64,000 nt of DNA from Lateolabrax maculatus (GCA_031216445.1 CM062208.1:7960001-8024000); one strand, 5' to 3'. Numbered from the stretch's first letter, positions 1 to 10,907 are shown. Notes: generated by a model from the letters alone, not told the origin. Made by a program: numbers and translations.

Positions 1-1200
1 CAACCGACTCTCCATTCATCCAGTCCCTGGCAGACCGGACCTTCCTATTTGTGTGCAGCTGGACCCTTTCATTATTTACACTTGAAATGATAATGACATC
101 ATGTGTGCACAGCTGCACTATTTGCATCCAAGCGGCATGCAGCTGAATTTGTGAGACAAAATGAATAGGTGGAAACGGAAAATTTACATGCTAACTATAT
201 TCAGATGTGAAGGTTTTTCTGCTTGTTTGATTTAATAACAGGGCGAAGTTGAATAGAAAATAGATACAATACCTTGAAACGGCAGTTTACAAGAGTTATA
301 AACTAAATCAGAGACAAGGAAAGTTCATGGTCAGGAATTTGCAAGCCAGTCGTAAACACCATGACTCCTCTGGGTCAAAACAGTGTGACAAATTTTGTTG
401 AGCTGGCAGCTTCAGTGCCATGATGGGCTGAGGTTCCCGGGTATAGGGCATCTCTCTTTGAGGCTGACTCTTTTATTCCCCACTGGGTAAAGTTTAAAAG
501 GTTGGCTGGAGATGAATGCCAGAATTTTTGTAATTCTGTACACTTTGTGCAGATGTTAAGAAGGAGATAGGAGGATTGGCAAAGGGCTGAGAATAGCAGA
601 GTATAAGATTTTATTTAATCTGAACAGGTTTAACAAATACAACTCTAACAAGCAAGCACATACACTTACAATCATGTCAGTGATAGAACTGCTATAAGAG
701 CTTATTAGATAATACAAAACCTGGCCAAACATGTCGTCAAGCAAGCCTAAACATTACAATGACACTGAATACTAATTGCTGCTTGTCTGTTCTTGGATGC
801 CGCTCAATTCACACAGCACTGAGTCAGATATGACTGAAACATTGTCATGCAGTTCCATGAGATGGAGATGATGGCATTTTGTTGGTGTTTTCCAGGCAAC
901 AGGGCTTTGGATGGGCGTGTCAACTACAAATTTGTACCATCTTCTCTTGACAAACTGTCACTCCCTCCTGTAGAATCTGTTCAAGGGGCCTTTTTTTTCT
1001 GGTTTAACCACAGAAGTGATACCACTGAATCTGGCTGATCTTAGAATAATGGAGAAATACTTCTGCAGTCACTCCCCCCCCCTTTGACAAACCTTACCAT
1101 TCAACACAGAAAATGCAACACTTTTTTTTTAAAGACATCCCCCCCTCCCCTCTAGATCGTGAAATGTCTGTTTACATCGACGTGACACGTTTACTCTTGG
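1..1200. other. kctd12 3' flank / 3' UTR, no other gene seen
   Basis: No coding region is recognised here. Because kctd12 is on the minus strand and stops at 1201, this stretch holds its 3' UTR. A plus-strand TTTATT at 610-615 (AATAAA on the minus strand) is a plausible poly(A) signal giving a 3' UTR of roughly 600 bases; a second lies near 471-476. Open frames in the stretch are short and resemble nothing known. The UTR end is an inference. Confidence 0.5.
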
Positions 1201-2067
1201 TTATTCCCGACAGAAGACATATTCAGTGTAGCTTGTCCAAATTTTGTCCTCGTTTGGATCGTTGCTGGTGTAGGCGCAGGTGCCCGTGGAGCTGCAGGCC
1301 ACCATGTGGAAGCCCGCCTCTGTCAGCTTGTCAAACGCCTGCTCTAGAAAATTATACTTCAGGTAGTACCGGGACGTGTACCTCTCCGGGGGCCGGTCCG
1401 GGTCCCTGCTCTCGTTCAGCGTGTCCCCGAACACCTCCTTGGCCAGGGACGTCTTCCCGCAGACGGTGATGCGCGCCACCCGCCTGAACTTGGCGTCGGT
1501 CTGGATGTCTCTGCCGATGGTGTACGAGCCGCGGTACCCGACCGTGATGTAGCCCGACTTTCGGGAGTCCAGGGACGGGGAGCGCACGGCCCCGCCGGCC
1601 GACGCGGCGCGCAAAGCCTCGGCGCCGCCGGAGGGGCCGCACGGCGGCGCGCCGTCCTCGGTGTCGCTCTGGCCGATCTCCTCGCTGATCGAGTTGTCCG
1701 TGCTGACGCGCGGGCTGAGGCGCTTGGCGAGGTCCCGCAGCTGGAAGAAGTCCGCCTCCCTCTGCAGCCGACTTTTCTCGGGGAAGTAGTCCGGCAGCAC
1801 CAGGTGGAGGTCTCGCAGGTAGTCTAGGATGTAGCGGAACAGGAAGCCGTCCCGGTCCAGGAAGAAGCGCCCCTTGCTGTCCCTCGCCAACTCCTTGGGG
1901 GACTTCTGGCTGAACATGCTCCACAGCAGCGACTCCGGCACGGCGACCAGAGTTTTGTGCCTGGTGACATAGACCTGTCCGCCCACGTTGAGCTCGACGA
2001 TCTCGGAGAACGGGGACACCGGGTCGCCGCAGGTGGACACTGCGCGCTCCGTGTCGGCCAGGGCCAT
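1201..2067 (-). CDS. kctd12: KCTD12, GABA-B receptor auxiliary subunit (BTB/T1 domain protein)
   Basis: Single-exon gene of 288 codons, start at 2067, stop at 1201. KCTD12 (pfetin) binds the GABA-B2 tail at the plasma membrane as an oligomer and speeds desensitisation of G-protein signalling. Visible: N-terminal MALAD as in mammalian KCTD12; a T1/BTB domain at residues 23-120 with ELNVGGQVYVTR and FLDRDGFLFRYILDYLRD; a Ser/Gly/Ala-rich linker at 121-170; and the H1 homology domain at 171-288 with SGYITVGYRGSYTIGRD, KTSLAKEVFGDTLNESRDP and the C-terminus WTSYTEYVFCRE. Human KCTD12 is 325 residues; the difference lies mainly in the linker and N-terminus. The H1 domain separates it from KCTD1/15-type members. 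KCTD8 and KCTD16 are the alternatives, but the N-terminus, short length and the acod1-cln5 neighbourhood favour KCTD12. The coding region is very GC-rich, producing long antisense shadow frames. Confidence 0.95.
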   Translation of the reverse strand: MALADTERAVSTCGDPVSPFSEIVELNVGGQVYVTRHKTLVAVPESLLWSMFSQKSPKELARDSKGRFFLDRDGFLFRYILDYLRDLHLVLPDYFPEKSRLQREADFFQLRDLAKRLSPRVSTDNSISEEIGQSDTEDGAPPCGPSGGAEALRAASAGGAVRSPSLDSRKSGYITVGYRGSYTIGRDIQTDAKFRRVARITVCGKTSLAKEVFGDTLNESRDPDRPPERYTSRYYLKYNFLEQAFDKLTEAGFHMVACSSTGTCAYTSNDPNEDKIWTSYTEYVFCRE

Positions 2068-2189
2068 CGTCTGCGAGGCGCTGCGCCGGTTGCGGGATCA
2101 GTGCAAACACTGAGCGAGCGAGCGAGCGGCGGCGTGTTTATGAAGCCCGGGCTTACCACGTGCACGATCAGAGGGGGTGGAGGGAGTGT

Positions 2190-2204
2190 GGGGGGGGGGG
2201 GGGG
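2190..2204. repeat. G15 homopolymer upstream of kctd12
   Basis: An uninterrupted run of 15 G on the plus strand, in a G-rich stretch (about 2168-2204), 123 bases upstream of the kctd12 start codon. On the kctd12 sense strand it is a C-run. It lies in the likely promoter or 5' UTR and could form a G-quadruplex; that is inference. Confidence 0.85.
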
Positions 2205-2621
2205 TAAATTTACATTTAACTATAACATGACTGTCTTCCCCAAAAATGTAGTCATGTAGTGAGTGCTTGTGCAGCCGCTCCCTCCCTCTCTCATCCTTTG
2301 TGTGTGCGCACATGAGAGAGAGACAGAGCATCACTTGAAGCACGCACCCACATTTGATTGTGTGTCATTTGTTTTGTTGTTGCTGCTCCGTCTGGCGTGA
2401 AATGAGTGTCACTGTGTCCTGCTATCCTACCCCTCTGGTGATTATTTACTAAATGAAATAAATTATGCTGAGATGTTAACAAATCCCGTGCGCACAAAGA
2501 GGAGAGAGGAGGACCGTGCAGTTGGCCGGTTGGAGTTATTCCGGCCTTGGAATCAAAACATGGTTGGAAAATATGGAAAGAGTGACACCCATTGCAACTC
2601 TGATGGAAATGCAGCCATCTA

Positions 2622-2623
<2 letters not shown>

Positions 2624-2662
<39 letters not shown>

Positions 2663-3078
2663 CTTAACCCTCAAGCAGTCCTTTGAAGAAGAGAGAACTG
2701 GCAAAAATGGTTATTCTCAAGGTTTAAAATTCAATTTGGTACTCACAAAGTTAGACAAACAGGAGCGTAAAAATCGACTTCTACATACCAACTACACCTT
2801 CATCATAACCACTACATGCCTAACCCCACCCTTACCTTCACCTTCACTCAACCCTACCCCTCACCAAAATATTAACCCAAATCCTAACCCTAAAATATAA
2901 TTGTTACCTTGTGAGGACTGGCTTTTTGTCCACAAATAGAAGATAAGCTCTCATTGTGTGATTCTTGAGAACTGGGACAAATTGTGTATATTTACAAGTA
3001 TTTGAAATACATAGATCAGTTCAAATTATGTTGCTACAATGTAATTAATAAAATCACAATACACACACACACACACAG
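2624..3078. repeat. CA microsatellites bracketing a CCTAACCC-rich dispersed repeat
   Basis: A (CA)n run at 2624-2660 and a shorter one at about 3059-3077 bracket a stretch (about 2706-2960) with several imperfect CCTAACCCT-like units followed by 'CCTTGTGAGGACTGGCTTTTTGTCC' style sequence (shown here only in part: TTGTGAGGACTGGC). I recognise this last phrase, next to CA repeats, as a common dispersed fish repeat. Non-coding. The class is not certain. Confidence 0.55.
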
Positions 3079-3539
3079 GTACACCATCTCTGCTACCCAG
3101 TAAATTACTGTATACTCCATTTAAGATATACAAATCTATTTGGTCGCTGTATTTTAATATAAGGTGTATAGACTGTTAACACTGAACACAGAGGTCACCT
3201 ATCAGACTTGATGTCTTTGGTGACGTTGTGATTACATGGTAACCAGGTAAACCAGGACACCCCTAAAGAGAATAACTTTAACACATTAAGTTCATTTGGT
3301 TAAAAGGGAGAAATACTGTTGATAAATAAATGGACTGACGCACATATGTTTTATGTGTAAAAACAACACAAAGACCACTGGAAAGGAAGCATAATGAGAA
3401 TATTATCTTCTGATGCATGAATCAATAGTAAAAAAAATAAAGTGTGTGAGACTTTTTTTCTGTATTCTTGGAAAGTATTTTTTCAACAGATTTGACATGG
3501 ATAGAATCAATAAATAATACTTGTAGGTAGTTGTTGGAG

Positions 3540-3868
3540 CAGTGATTCCCAACCAAGGCCACTTGTGACCCAGGTGGTACATGAAAAGCTAACTAACTAA
3601 ACTCAACTCAACTTAAAAATAGAAATTCTAATTTGATTAAAAATATATCAACATCTTTCTGTTAAGGAGGAAAATAAGGGGTTACATAAAATTACAAATG
3701 AATGTGATGCTGATCTTTAGTAAATTTACAGTAACCATCAAGATGACCATCAACCAGTCAGTCATCACCACATGCTGCAGTTGACTAGTTAGAAAGCAAG
3801 TACAGAAGTTGAAAAAGTATGATTCGGATGTGGGGTTTATGTCGGACAAAGCATTTTGGAAACCACTG
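3540..3868. mobile_element. Non-autonomous hAT-like DNA transposon (MITE), about 329 bp
   Basis: Left end CAGTGATTCCCAACC (3540-3554); right end, read on the other strand, CAGTGGTTTCCAAAA (3854-3868). These are terminal inverted repeats of the CAGTGGTTCCCAA type typical of Charlie-like hAT elements. The flanking octamers TGTTGGAG (3532-3539) and ATTTAGAG (3869-3876) match at 5 of 8 positions, consistent with a decayed 8-bp target duplication; the right one fits the hAT pattern nTnnnnAn. No transposase is encoded. It lies upstream of acod1. Confidence 0.65.
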
Positions 3869-4433
3869 ATTTAGAGAGTTGTTCCTCCTTTGTCTGTATA
3901 CTTTTAACCTCAGTACTGAGGTCAAAGTTGCTGGTTTGTAATTATTATTTTCTCAGCAGTTGGAGATCAGACATCCTTTGTCATGTGATTGTTAGTGGGG
4001 GATTTGGTTGAGACATTTCCCTGTTCAGAACTTCCCATTTGCAAAGAGCTGGATTTCTGTTGTCAAAAAGTAACAGGTTGTGAAATACAGCAGACAACTG
4101 CATTGTTCAAGTCTGTTATTTGACCCAAAATGAAGTCATCGTACCATGGGATCACTGTGATGATTTTTATTGTTAATTTCCCTAATAACATGCAGATCTA
4201 TTTTTTTTTTTTTTTTTGTCACAAAGATAACCATCATAGTCTTTCAAGCTCAAGCATTTCTAAGTAAAACAAATCAAAAACAAGAGACTTAGTAGATTTG
4301 CCAATGTGGTCAACATTAGGGAAAATGAATCAAAGACGGCATCCAGTCATTGTGAAAGTTCCTACTTCTCCTCATGGTGGTTTTTAGCCACTTTGGAAAT
4401 TTAGTAGGCCAGCCTTCAGGTAGTGTAATTAAC

Positions 4434-4441
4434 TATAAAAG
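4434..4441 (+). promoter_or_regulatory. acod1: TATA box of acod1
   Basis: TATAAAAG at 4434-4441 lies 52-59 bases before the proposed ACOD1 start codon (4493). A start site 25-30 bases downstream would leave a 5' UTR of about 30 bases and exclude the upstream ATGs at 4452 and 4456. A strong TATA box suits an inducible gene such as ACOD1. The start site itself is inferred. Confidence 0.65.
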
Positions 4442-4492
4442 GCACCTGCACATGGATGTTTTGTCACTTGAAGACATTGTGGAGCTACAAAA

Positions 4493-7400
4493 ATGCTACG
4501 CAAGGTATTGCTGTTTTCTTTTATACTTTAATACTAATATTTTGACAGCATTTCACTATATGAGATTTAATTTTGGCACCTTTTGGGGAGTATTTCTGGC
4601 TTTAAAAGACAAATAGATGCAGCGTATTTTAACTTCTTAGCCTGGTGATCCTTAACAACAGAACTGCCTGTGGGGAGGTTTGCGTATTAAGAGTGTTGGA
4701 CTGACTGACCGTGTTTCACCTTTCCAGGGTATTACAGAGAGCTTTGGAGCTGCTATCCATGCCCTCAACACCAGTCAGCTGACAGATGGTGTGATTAACA
4801 GGAGCAAAAGGATGATGCTGGACAACCTGGGTGTCGGGCTGCTGGGAACCAGGACAGCTATTTTCAACAAGGCTCTCAAATACAGCCAGGTACAGTACAC
4901 TGCTTGACTGGAGTGGAGGAAAACTATACCTACTAAAACATGCCATATAAAAACATCATATATATATATATATTTTTAAAAGACATGAGAAAGATTTAAT
5001 TTTGACGTAACTTATGTAGAAAACAACACAAAGATTGCTTTTATTTAATTCTAAAAAGTAATTAGCAATATTTGTCAACCCTTTATATGTTATACTGTAT
5101 ATCCACCATATCTCTTTTTATAATTATCAACTTGTGATCATTAAATCTTTCTTTATTTGACCTCATCAGAAGTTGTGCGGAAATAAAATACTGATTGTCT
5201 ATGTATTTTATCAACTGACAAATACTACTAATTAAATTACTATTACCTATTACTGTGCTCTGTTTATGGTTAATTTCCATTTCTATGAGATGTTTACATT
5301 ATAATTCGGCTCCCTGTAGTTTTTTCAATAGGTCAATTAGTTGATATAATTTTTTTAATGCTTCTATTTGTTCATTATCTTGTTTGTTTGAAATTAGGAA
5401 CCTCACCACTGAGCTAAGAATTACATCCATATTTAATTGCACACTTATCCTCACATTAATTTGCCTGATTGCAGTTGTTCACGTCTGACGAGAGGAGCAG
5501 TGTTTGGGGGAAGTTGGATATAACTCTTCCTCCTCATTACGCAGCATTTGTCAATGGCATCGCGGTAAGCTCTGTCAAATAAATGCATCATTATCTATAG
5601 AAAACATAGACGGGATATGGCATTGGTTGGACCTCTGATTATCAATTCTGTCACATTTGGTTATAGGTTCATTCCATGGATTTTGACGACACTTGGCACC
5701 CTGCCACTCATCCCTCAGGAGCTGTGCTGCCGGCCCTGCTGGCCCTGGCAGAGACACTGCCCAGTCAGCCCTCCGGTCTGGACCTGCTGCTGGCATTCAA
5801 CGTTGGCATCGAGGTGCAGGGCAGACTCATGAGGTTCTCCAAAGAGGCCTACAACATCCCTGAAAGGTGAGATATTTAATCATGTTCACCAACATCAGAC
5901 GGTTTGAGTTCTGGACCAAGTTATTGTGCACGCTTTCTGTCCAACTGTAAATTTCAATTTGTCAAGCCCAAATTACAAAAAGTACAACATCTCTAGCGGC
6001 GTCTAGCCATGCATATAGTTTTGGTTTTATATGAGTTTTTAGAGGTGGAGGTGGATCATTGATTTTAGTTTGTGGCACTCACAGCATTGACAAAATTACA
6101 CTTACAGAATTCAACAGTAACATCTTTCTCCAGGAACAGTGTCCCCGTCTTGATAATCCATACACCTCACTGTCACAGTTTTTATAGAGACAAATTCTTC
6201 AGAAGAAAGTAGTTCCAATACAAAATGGCCACAGCAATAGTCAGTGGATTGCTCAAAAAAAAAGACTGCTGTTAAGTTTTTTCAAATCTAAGTTTTGAAT
6301 GCTGTGAACACCACAAACAGTGCCAGTAGAAATCTCAGACAGGTGTCTCAACACTCAGGCAAAGCATGTGAAGTCCACCAAGTGTCTGAACTAGGGTTCC
6401 AACTCACTGTTATTTTCATTATCGATTGATCTGCCAATTATTTTCTACAAAATGTTAGAAAATTGTGAAAAATACCCACAATTTCTCTTGAGCCCAAGGT
6501 GATAATATATTCAGTTTATGATCACATCAGACAAAGAAAAGCAGCAAACATTCACTCACTCAGAACGTTAAGTAATATATTATTAAACTTGAATAGACCT
6601 TAATGTTTTGCTCATCTTTCTTCCTCTTTCCCAACACTCAGATTCCACCCTCCCAGTGTTGTTGGGGTGATGGGTAGTGCTGCAGCCTCAGCTAAGCTCC
6701 TGGGTCTGTCCCCTGCACAGTGTAGTCATGCTCTCGCCATCACGGCCTCCTCTGCTGGGGCTCCATTAGCCAACGCTGCCACTCAAACCAAACCTCTCCA
6801 TATAGGAAATGCCGCACGGAGAGGCCTGGAGGCCGCTCAGCTGGCCCAGATGGGAGTGGAGGGGAATCCAGCCATCCTGGATATGGACCACGGGTTTGGG
6901 GTTTACTATAAGGACTACAGTCCTTCAGCAATGACACATTCTGCTTCTAGTGACTTTAAATGGATTCTGGAAGATCAGGATGTGGCCTTCAAGCGGATCC
7001 CTGCTCATCTGGGGATGCACTGGGTTGTGGACGCAGCGTTGGCAGCCCGTGCAAAGCTTGAAAATGCTGTCGGGAACTTTGACCTCAGCCAGATCAGGCA
7101 TGTCACACTTCGAGTGCCACCATCCAAGTACATTAACTGCCCCATACCCGCCACAGAGCACCAAGCCAGGCACTCATTTCAGTTCAACGCCTGCTCCGCC
7201 CTGCTGGATAACAAAGTGACAGTGTCTTCCTTCAGTGAGGCTCAAATTAAGCGGCCTGCTCTGAAGGAGCTCTTGTCCAGAGTCAAGCTAGAGACCCCGA
7301 AAGATAACCAACCCAGCTTTGACAAGATGTACAGCGAGGTCGAGATAGAAACAGAACAGGGGCAGCGTTATGTGGCCAGATGTGATACCTTTTATGGCCA

Positions 7401-7599
7401 CTGGAGGAAGCCACTGAGTCAGGAGGACCTGGTGGAGAAGTTCAGTGTTAACGCTTCCTCTGTGTTGTGCACAGAGGGGGTGGAGGGCGTGATTGATGTG
7501 ATAGGAAACATTGAGAGAGAGAGAGAATGCTCACTGTTGGGTTCATATCTGAGAATGACAAGCAGTCAACACAAGCAGTTATACAGCACAAGGATTTAG
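4493..7599 (+). CDS. acod1: ACOD1 / IRG1, cis-aconitate decarboxylase (itaconate synthase)
   Basis: Mitochondrial enzyme of activated macrophages that decarboxylates cis-aconitate to itaconate; MmgE/PrpD family. Proposed coding exons: 4493-4504, 4728-4889, 5475-5564, 5667-5866, 6642-7599, all GT-AG with compatible phases, giving 473 residues (human 481). Exon 1 encodes only MLRK, joining exon 2 (GITESF...) to mirror the human start MMLKSITESF; this is why I chose ATG 4493. Exon 4 carries MDFDDTWHPATHPSG, the family segment with catalytic Asp and His, and the conserved FNVGIEVQGRL. Exon 5 has FHPPSVVG, GAPLANAATQTKPLHIGNAA, QDVAFKRIPAH and DTFYGHWRKPLSQEDL. The C-terminal tail after about residue 445 is poorly conserved, as usual. 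AATAAA at 7738-7743 is a likely poly(A) signal. Conserved neighbours kctd12 and cln5 support the assignment. Confidence 0.95.
6392..6575 (+). mobile_element. hAT-like repeat fragment in acod1 intron 4
   Basis: Begins TAGGGTTCCAACTCACTG and continues with TTTTCATTATCGATTGATC, then a 'TGTTAGAAAATTGTGAAAAAT' style block (partly shown) and AGCCCAAGGTGA. I recognise the order of these blocks as a very common percomorph repeat with TAGGGCTGCAAC-type ends. Related, more diverged copies are near 9137 and 14158. Remnant, no coding capacity. The classification is from memory. Confidence 0.55.
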
Positions 7600-7737
7600 T
7601 GATTGTACAGCATGTGATGAAGCCAATGTAGCGAGTGTGTTATATCTGTGTGAAGTAATTTCATATTCTAAACTTTTATAGGTCCAATGAAGTATCACAA
7701 TGTAAATATTTTATATACTAATTTCCTAAGATTCTGA

Positions 7738-7743
7738 AATAAA
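7738..7743 (+). terminator. acod1: Poly(A) signal of acod1
   Basis: AATAAA, 139 bases after the acod1 stop codon, in AT-rich sequence and ahead of the convergent ES1-like gene. A canonical hexamer at a usual distance; cleavage site not determined. Confidence 0.6.
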
Positions 7744-8055
7744 GTGAACTGAAAATATGCTTTTTCATTTTATTGCAATTTTTTGTACAATACATTAACT
7801 TTGCCACGATGAGACTGAGCCACTGCATCAGAATATAATCCTGTAAAATTGAGTCAAACAGAAGTTTTTGCAAAAATAAATCAGGCCATGTAGTCTCTAC
7901 TACAAACACGTATATTTTAAGAATATCTGGAAGTGCTTTTGATCAAGGAGTTACTGTAACATCATTTTATTATCACCTCAGCAGGCAGCTACTGTTAAGC
8001 TCACTAAAATGACAGCCTCTTTTTCTTTTCCACCATCTTTGGCCTATTAGTAGAA

Positions 8056-9881
8056 TCAGGCAAGTTTCAGCACGTCCTGCACCATCACCCCGATTCCATC
8101 AAATATCTCATGTATTGGAGCATTGCACATGAACGCAGACGTCGTGACCAGCTTGTTCTTCTCGTCCACGTGGCTCTCGCTGACACTCTTACTCACGTGC
8201 TTGCAGCCCAACTGGTTGATGGCCGCTGCAGTGTCAGTCGTGTCGGGGTACCTGAGAGAGAGAAAAACAGGCACCACACGCAATGTTTTATGCTTAAATA
8301 GGATTCAATGGTTTATTTGTCACATACACAAACAATATGTGCAGTTAAATGAAATGCAGTATGCTCTTAGGGCTGTGCTAAAAAACTAGTGTGAAAAATG
8401 AGAATAAAAAAAAAAACACTTAAGAATAATAGCCAAAATTATTTTACTTTTACTTTGATTGTAAAATCGGTGGTGTTCCCCTTTAAGACATATCTGGGTT
8501 GCTCAGGCAGACTCACTTGTCATCCTTCTCGAGGCCGACGGTGACCTCACAGCCAGGAAACACCTTGGCAGCCAGAACTGGTGAGATGCAGCAGAGGCCG
8601 ATAGGTTTACCCTCGCCGTGGAACGCCTGCAGCGTGGCCTTAACCTCGTCATTAACAGAGCAGTCCTTCCCCTGCACTGCCCATGTACAGAGGTTCTTCG
8701 CTGCCCCAAAACCACCTATGAGACGTTGGTGAAAATGATATTAATTTATACAATAATCACCTGGACAGAAGCATACTTGAGTGAAAAGAAATGCAGAAAG
8801 AGATATTAATGGTCTCAACTTGTGTTCAAGCACTTTTCAGTGTATTTCACAGAATTAACAAAGCATGTAACAACATAATAAGATGAGACCCTCTTGGTAA
8901 GGGAGCAGGCTATCATGTTGTTGTCACCAAACCTGGGAATATAACCGCGTCGTGGTCTTTGACACTGAGTTTCGACAGGTCCTTGATGTTTCCACGGGCC
9001 AGTCTGGCGCTCTCCACCAACACGTTTCTCTTTTCCTGAGATGGTTCGCCCTTCAGGTGATCCACCACATGCATCTGGTCAATGTTGGGGGCAAACATGT
9101 TTACCTGCAGTGGATTAAAACAACAAACAATATTAAGACAGCAACTAATGATTAATGCAACTGCATTTTTTTCAAATTAATTATTAAGTCTATAAAATGT
9201 GACTACATTGTGAAAAATAGCCATCACCCATACCCATCAAATCCAACATGTTAACTAACTGCTTGTTTTGTCAGCCAAACATTTCATAATCCCAAAATTT
9301 TTCAATTTACAGCCAACCCTCTCATTGTGAAAGCTGTAGCCGGATCAAACCCTTCAGGGCCAGTATGGTCAGGACAAAAGAGGAACAGTTACAGTGACCA
9401 ATAACTCTTAAAATGTGCATATAGGATGTATGAGTATCCCTTACACAGTCATGCACGCTTTGTACAGAATAGTTGATCAGAGTCAGGGTGCATCAAACAA
9501 TGTGGACGGCGGTAAAGAAGTGCATGTCCTCTCCTAAAGCTGCATTTCTGTACATGACTGGAGACAGTAAAGGATCCAGTCAGGTGGGGTCTCTCAGTTT
9601 TAAACCCCACAGGGATCAGAGATCTGCGAACACCACTGGGTCAGTTTCTGAGCTTAATTTTGTCCATTTCAGTTGCACGGCAGCTCAGTTAAAGAACTAC
9701 TATCATTACAATGTGGTAGAGTGTAAACAAGCGGACAGCACAGCAACATGGGAGGAAAGTTAAACACTGTTAATTTGCATTTACTACACACATAACTAAT
9801 GACACAAAGCCAGTCAGGCTCCTTTAAACAGGCTGCAGAGGTCAGGCTGATCTCTGCACACAGACTGAAGCATGAGTATTC

Positions 9882-9931
<50 letters not shown>

Positions 9932-10138
9932 CAGTAAACCTACACTTGCACCTCCTCTGCTCAGGTGGACCAGCACAGCCGAGGCCTCGTGGATCTCACT
10001 GCCGTCATAAACCCCGCAGCCCGCCAGCACCACCGCCACGCGTTTACCCATCTCCGTGGCGTACAAACTTTTATTCAGCGCCTGAACTGTCCCGGTCGTC
10101 AGCAGGTTGCGACCACAGTGGCGCAGCAGGGTGAGCAT
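8056..10138 (-). CDS. gatd3: ES1/GATD3-like mitochondrial protein (glutamine amidotransferase-like, DJ-1/PfpI fold)
   Basis: Four coding exons on the minus strand: 10138-9944, 9104-8933, 8715-8517, 8251-8056, all GT-AG and phase-compatible, giving 253 residues (human GATD3 268). The start MLTLLRHCGRNLLTTG is Arg-rich without acidic residues, as a mitochondrial presequence. Family signatures: KRVAVVLAGCGVYDGSEIHE, VLVHLSRGGAS, QMHVVDHLKGE, NVLVESARLARGNI, DHDAVIFPGGFGAAKNL and the C-terminal HVDEKNKLVTTSAFMCNAP. ES1 proteins are abundant in fish cone mitochondria and are linked to mitochondrial enlargement; the related GATD3 is called a mitochondrial deglycase-like protein, but its reaction is not settled. 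It is convergent with acod1 and divergent from cln5. Fish carry several ES1 paralogues, so the exact symbol (gatd3, gatd3l, es1) is uncertain; the family is not. Confidence 0.88.
9137..9310 (+). mobile_element. Diverged hAT-like repeat in ES1-like intron 1
   Basis: Contains GCAACTAATGATTAATGC, then TCTATAAAATGTGACTACA, TTGTGAAAAATAGCCATCA, GCTTGTTTTGTCAGCC and ATTTTTCAATTTACAG in the same order as the repeat at 6392-6575. Strongly diverged, ends unclear. No coding capacity. Confidence 0.45.
9882..9928. repeat. (CA)n microsatellite in ES1-like intron 1
   Basis: About 23 CA units. On the gene's sense strand it is a TG tract starting 15 bases inside the intron after the exon-1 donor (GTAGGT at 9943-9938). 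Likely polymorphic in length. Confidence 0.95.
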
Positions 10139-10275
10139 GGCGGACTGTCCCCCCCCCCCTTCCTCCGTCCTTCTTCTGCGCGACACGGAGGTTTCAATCC
10201 GGGCTTCTCCGGAGCTGCAGCGCCCCCTGGTGTCTGAAGCTGAGCACCGCCGCTCCCTCACACAGCTGGGGTTTA

Positions 10276-10907
10276 ATATGAGTTAAAATAAATAAATTTA
10301 GATATTTAGAAGAGGAAACGCTCATGAAAATTAACATAATGTAACACAAAAGTGAAAAAAGTGGACGCCAAAATAAATAAAAAATATTACTTTTTTTATA
10401 TAAATTTCTGTTTTCATTTTTTTCCCCATTTATTCATTTTTTATTTATTCACATTTTTCTATTTTTTTTTAATTTATGCATTTATTTATTTAAAAACTAA
10501 CTTCCACATTTTGCGAAATGTTACTTTCACATAAATAACTGTCTTCCTGTCATGTGATTTCCATTCATCAACAATTCATCGACAAAAAAATATAAGTTAA
10601 AATAAATAAATTTAGATATTTAGAAGAGGAAACGCTCATGAAAATTAACACAATATAACACAAAAGTGCAGCTTTTAGATCTCTCACTGGACGCCAAAAT
10701 AAATAAAAAATATAAAATGTTTTTTATATAAATTTCTGTTTTCATTTATTTCCCCATTTATTCATTTTTTATTTATTCACATTTTCCCATTTTTTTTAAT
10801 TTATGCATTTATTTATTTAAAAACTAACTTCCACATTTTGCAAAATGTTACTTTCACATAAATAACTCTTCCTGTCTTCCTGTCATGTGATTTCCATTCA
10901 TCAACAA
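10276..10907. repeat. Tandem direct duplication, two AT-rich copies of about 300-320 bp
   Basis: Copy 1 (10276-10574) and copy 2 (10590-10907) share long near-identical blocks in the same order, such as TTTAGATATTTAGAAGAGGA, AACGCTCATGAAAATTAACA, TTCCACATTTTG and CTTCCTGTCATGTGATTTCC. Fifteen bases separate them. Copy 2 has about 20 extra bases near 10669-10688 and a repeated CTTCCTGT. The similarity implies a fairly recent duplication. It lies between the divergent starts of the ES1-like gene (10138, -) and cln5 (11019, +). Confidence 0.9.

Noticed and set aside
1352..2165. Long minus-strand frames overlapping kctd12 in other phases
   Set aside because: Shadow frames caused by very high GC in kctd12; the translations are Arg/Pro/Gly-rich and unlike any protein.
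2624..2660. Regular CA array considered as a CRISPR or other repeat-spacer array
   Set aside because: Plain dinucleotide microsatellite without spacers, in a vertebrate genome.
4452..4504. Upstream ATGs at 4452 and 4456 as acod1 starts
   Set aside because: Neither gives a frame that joins exon 2 at the 4504 donor, and both probably lie at or before the transcript start predicted by the TATA box.
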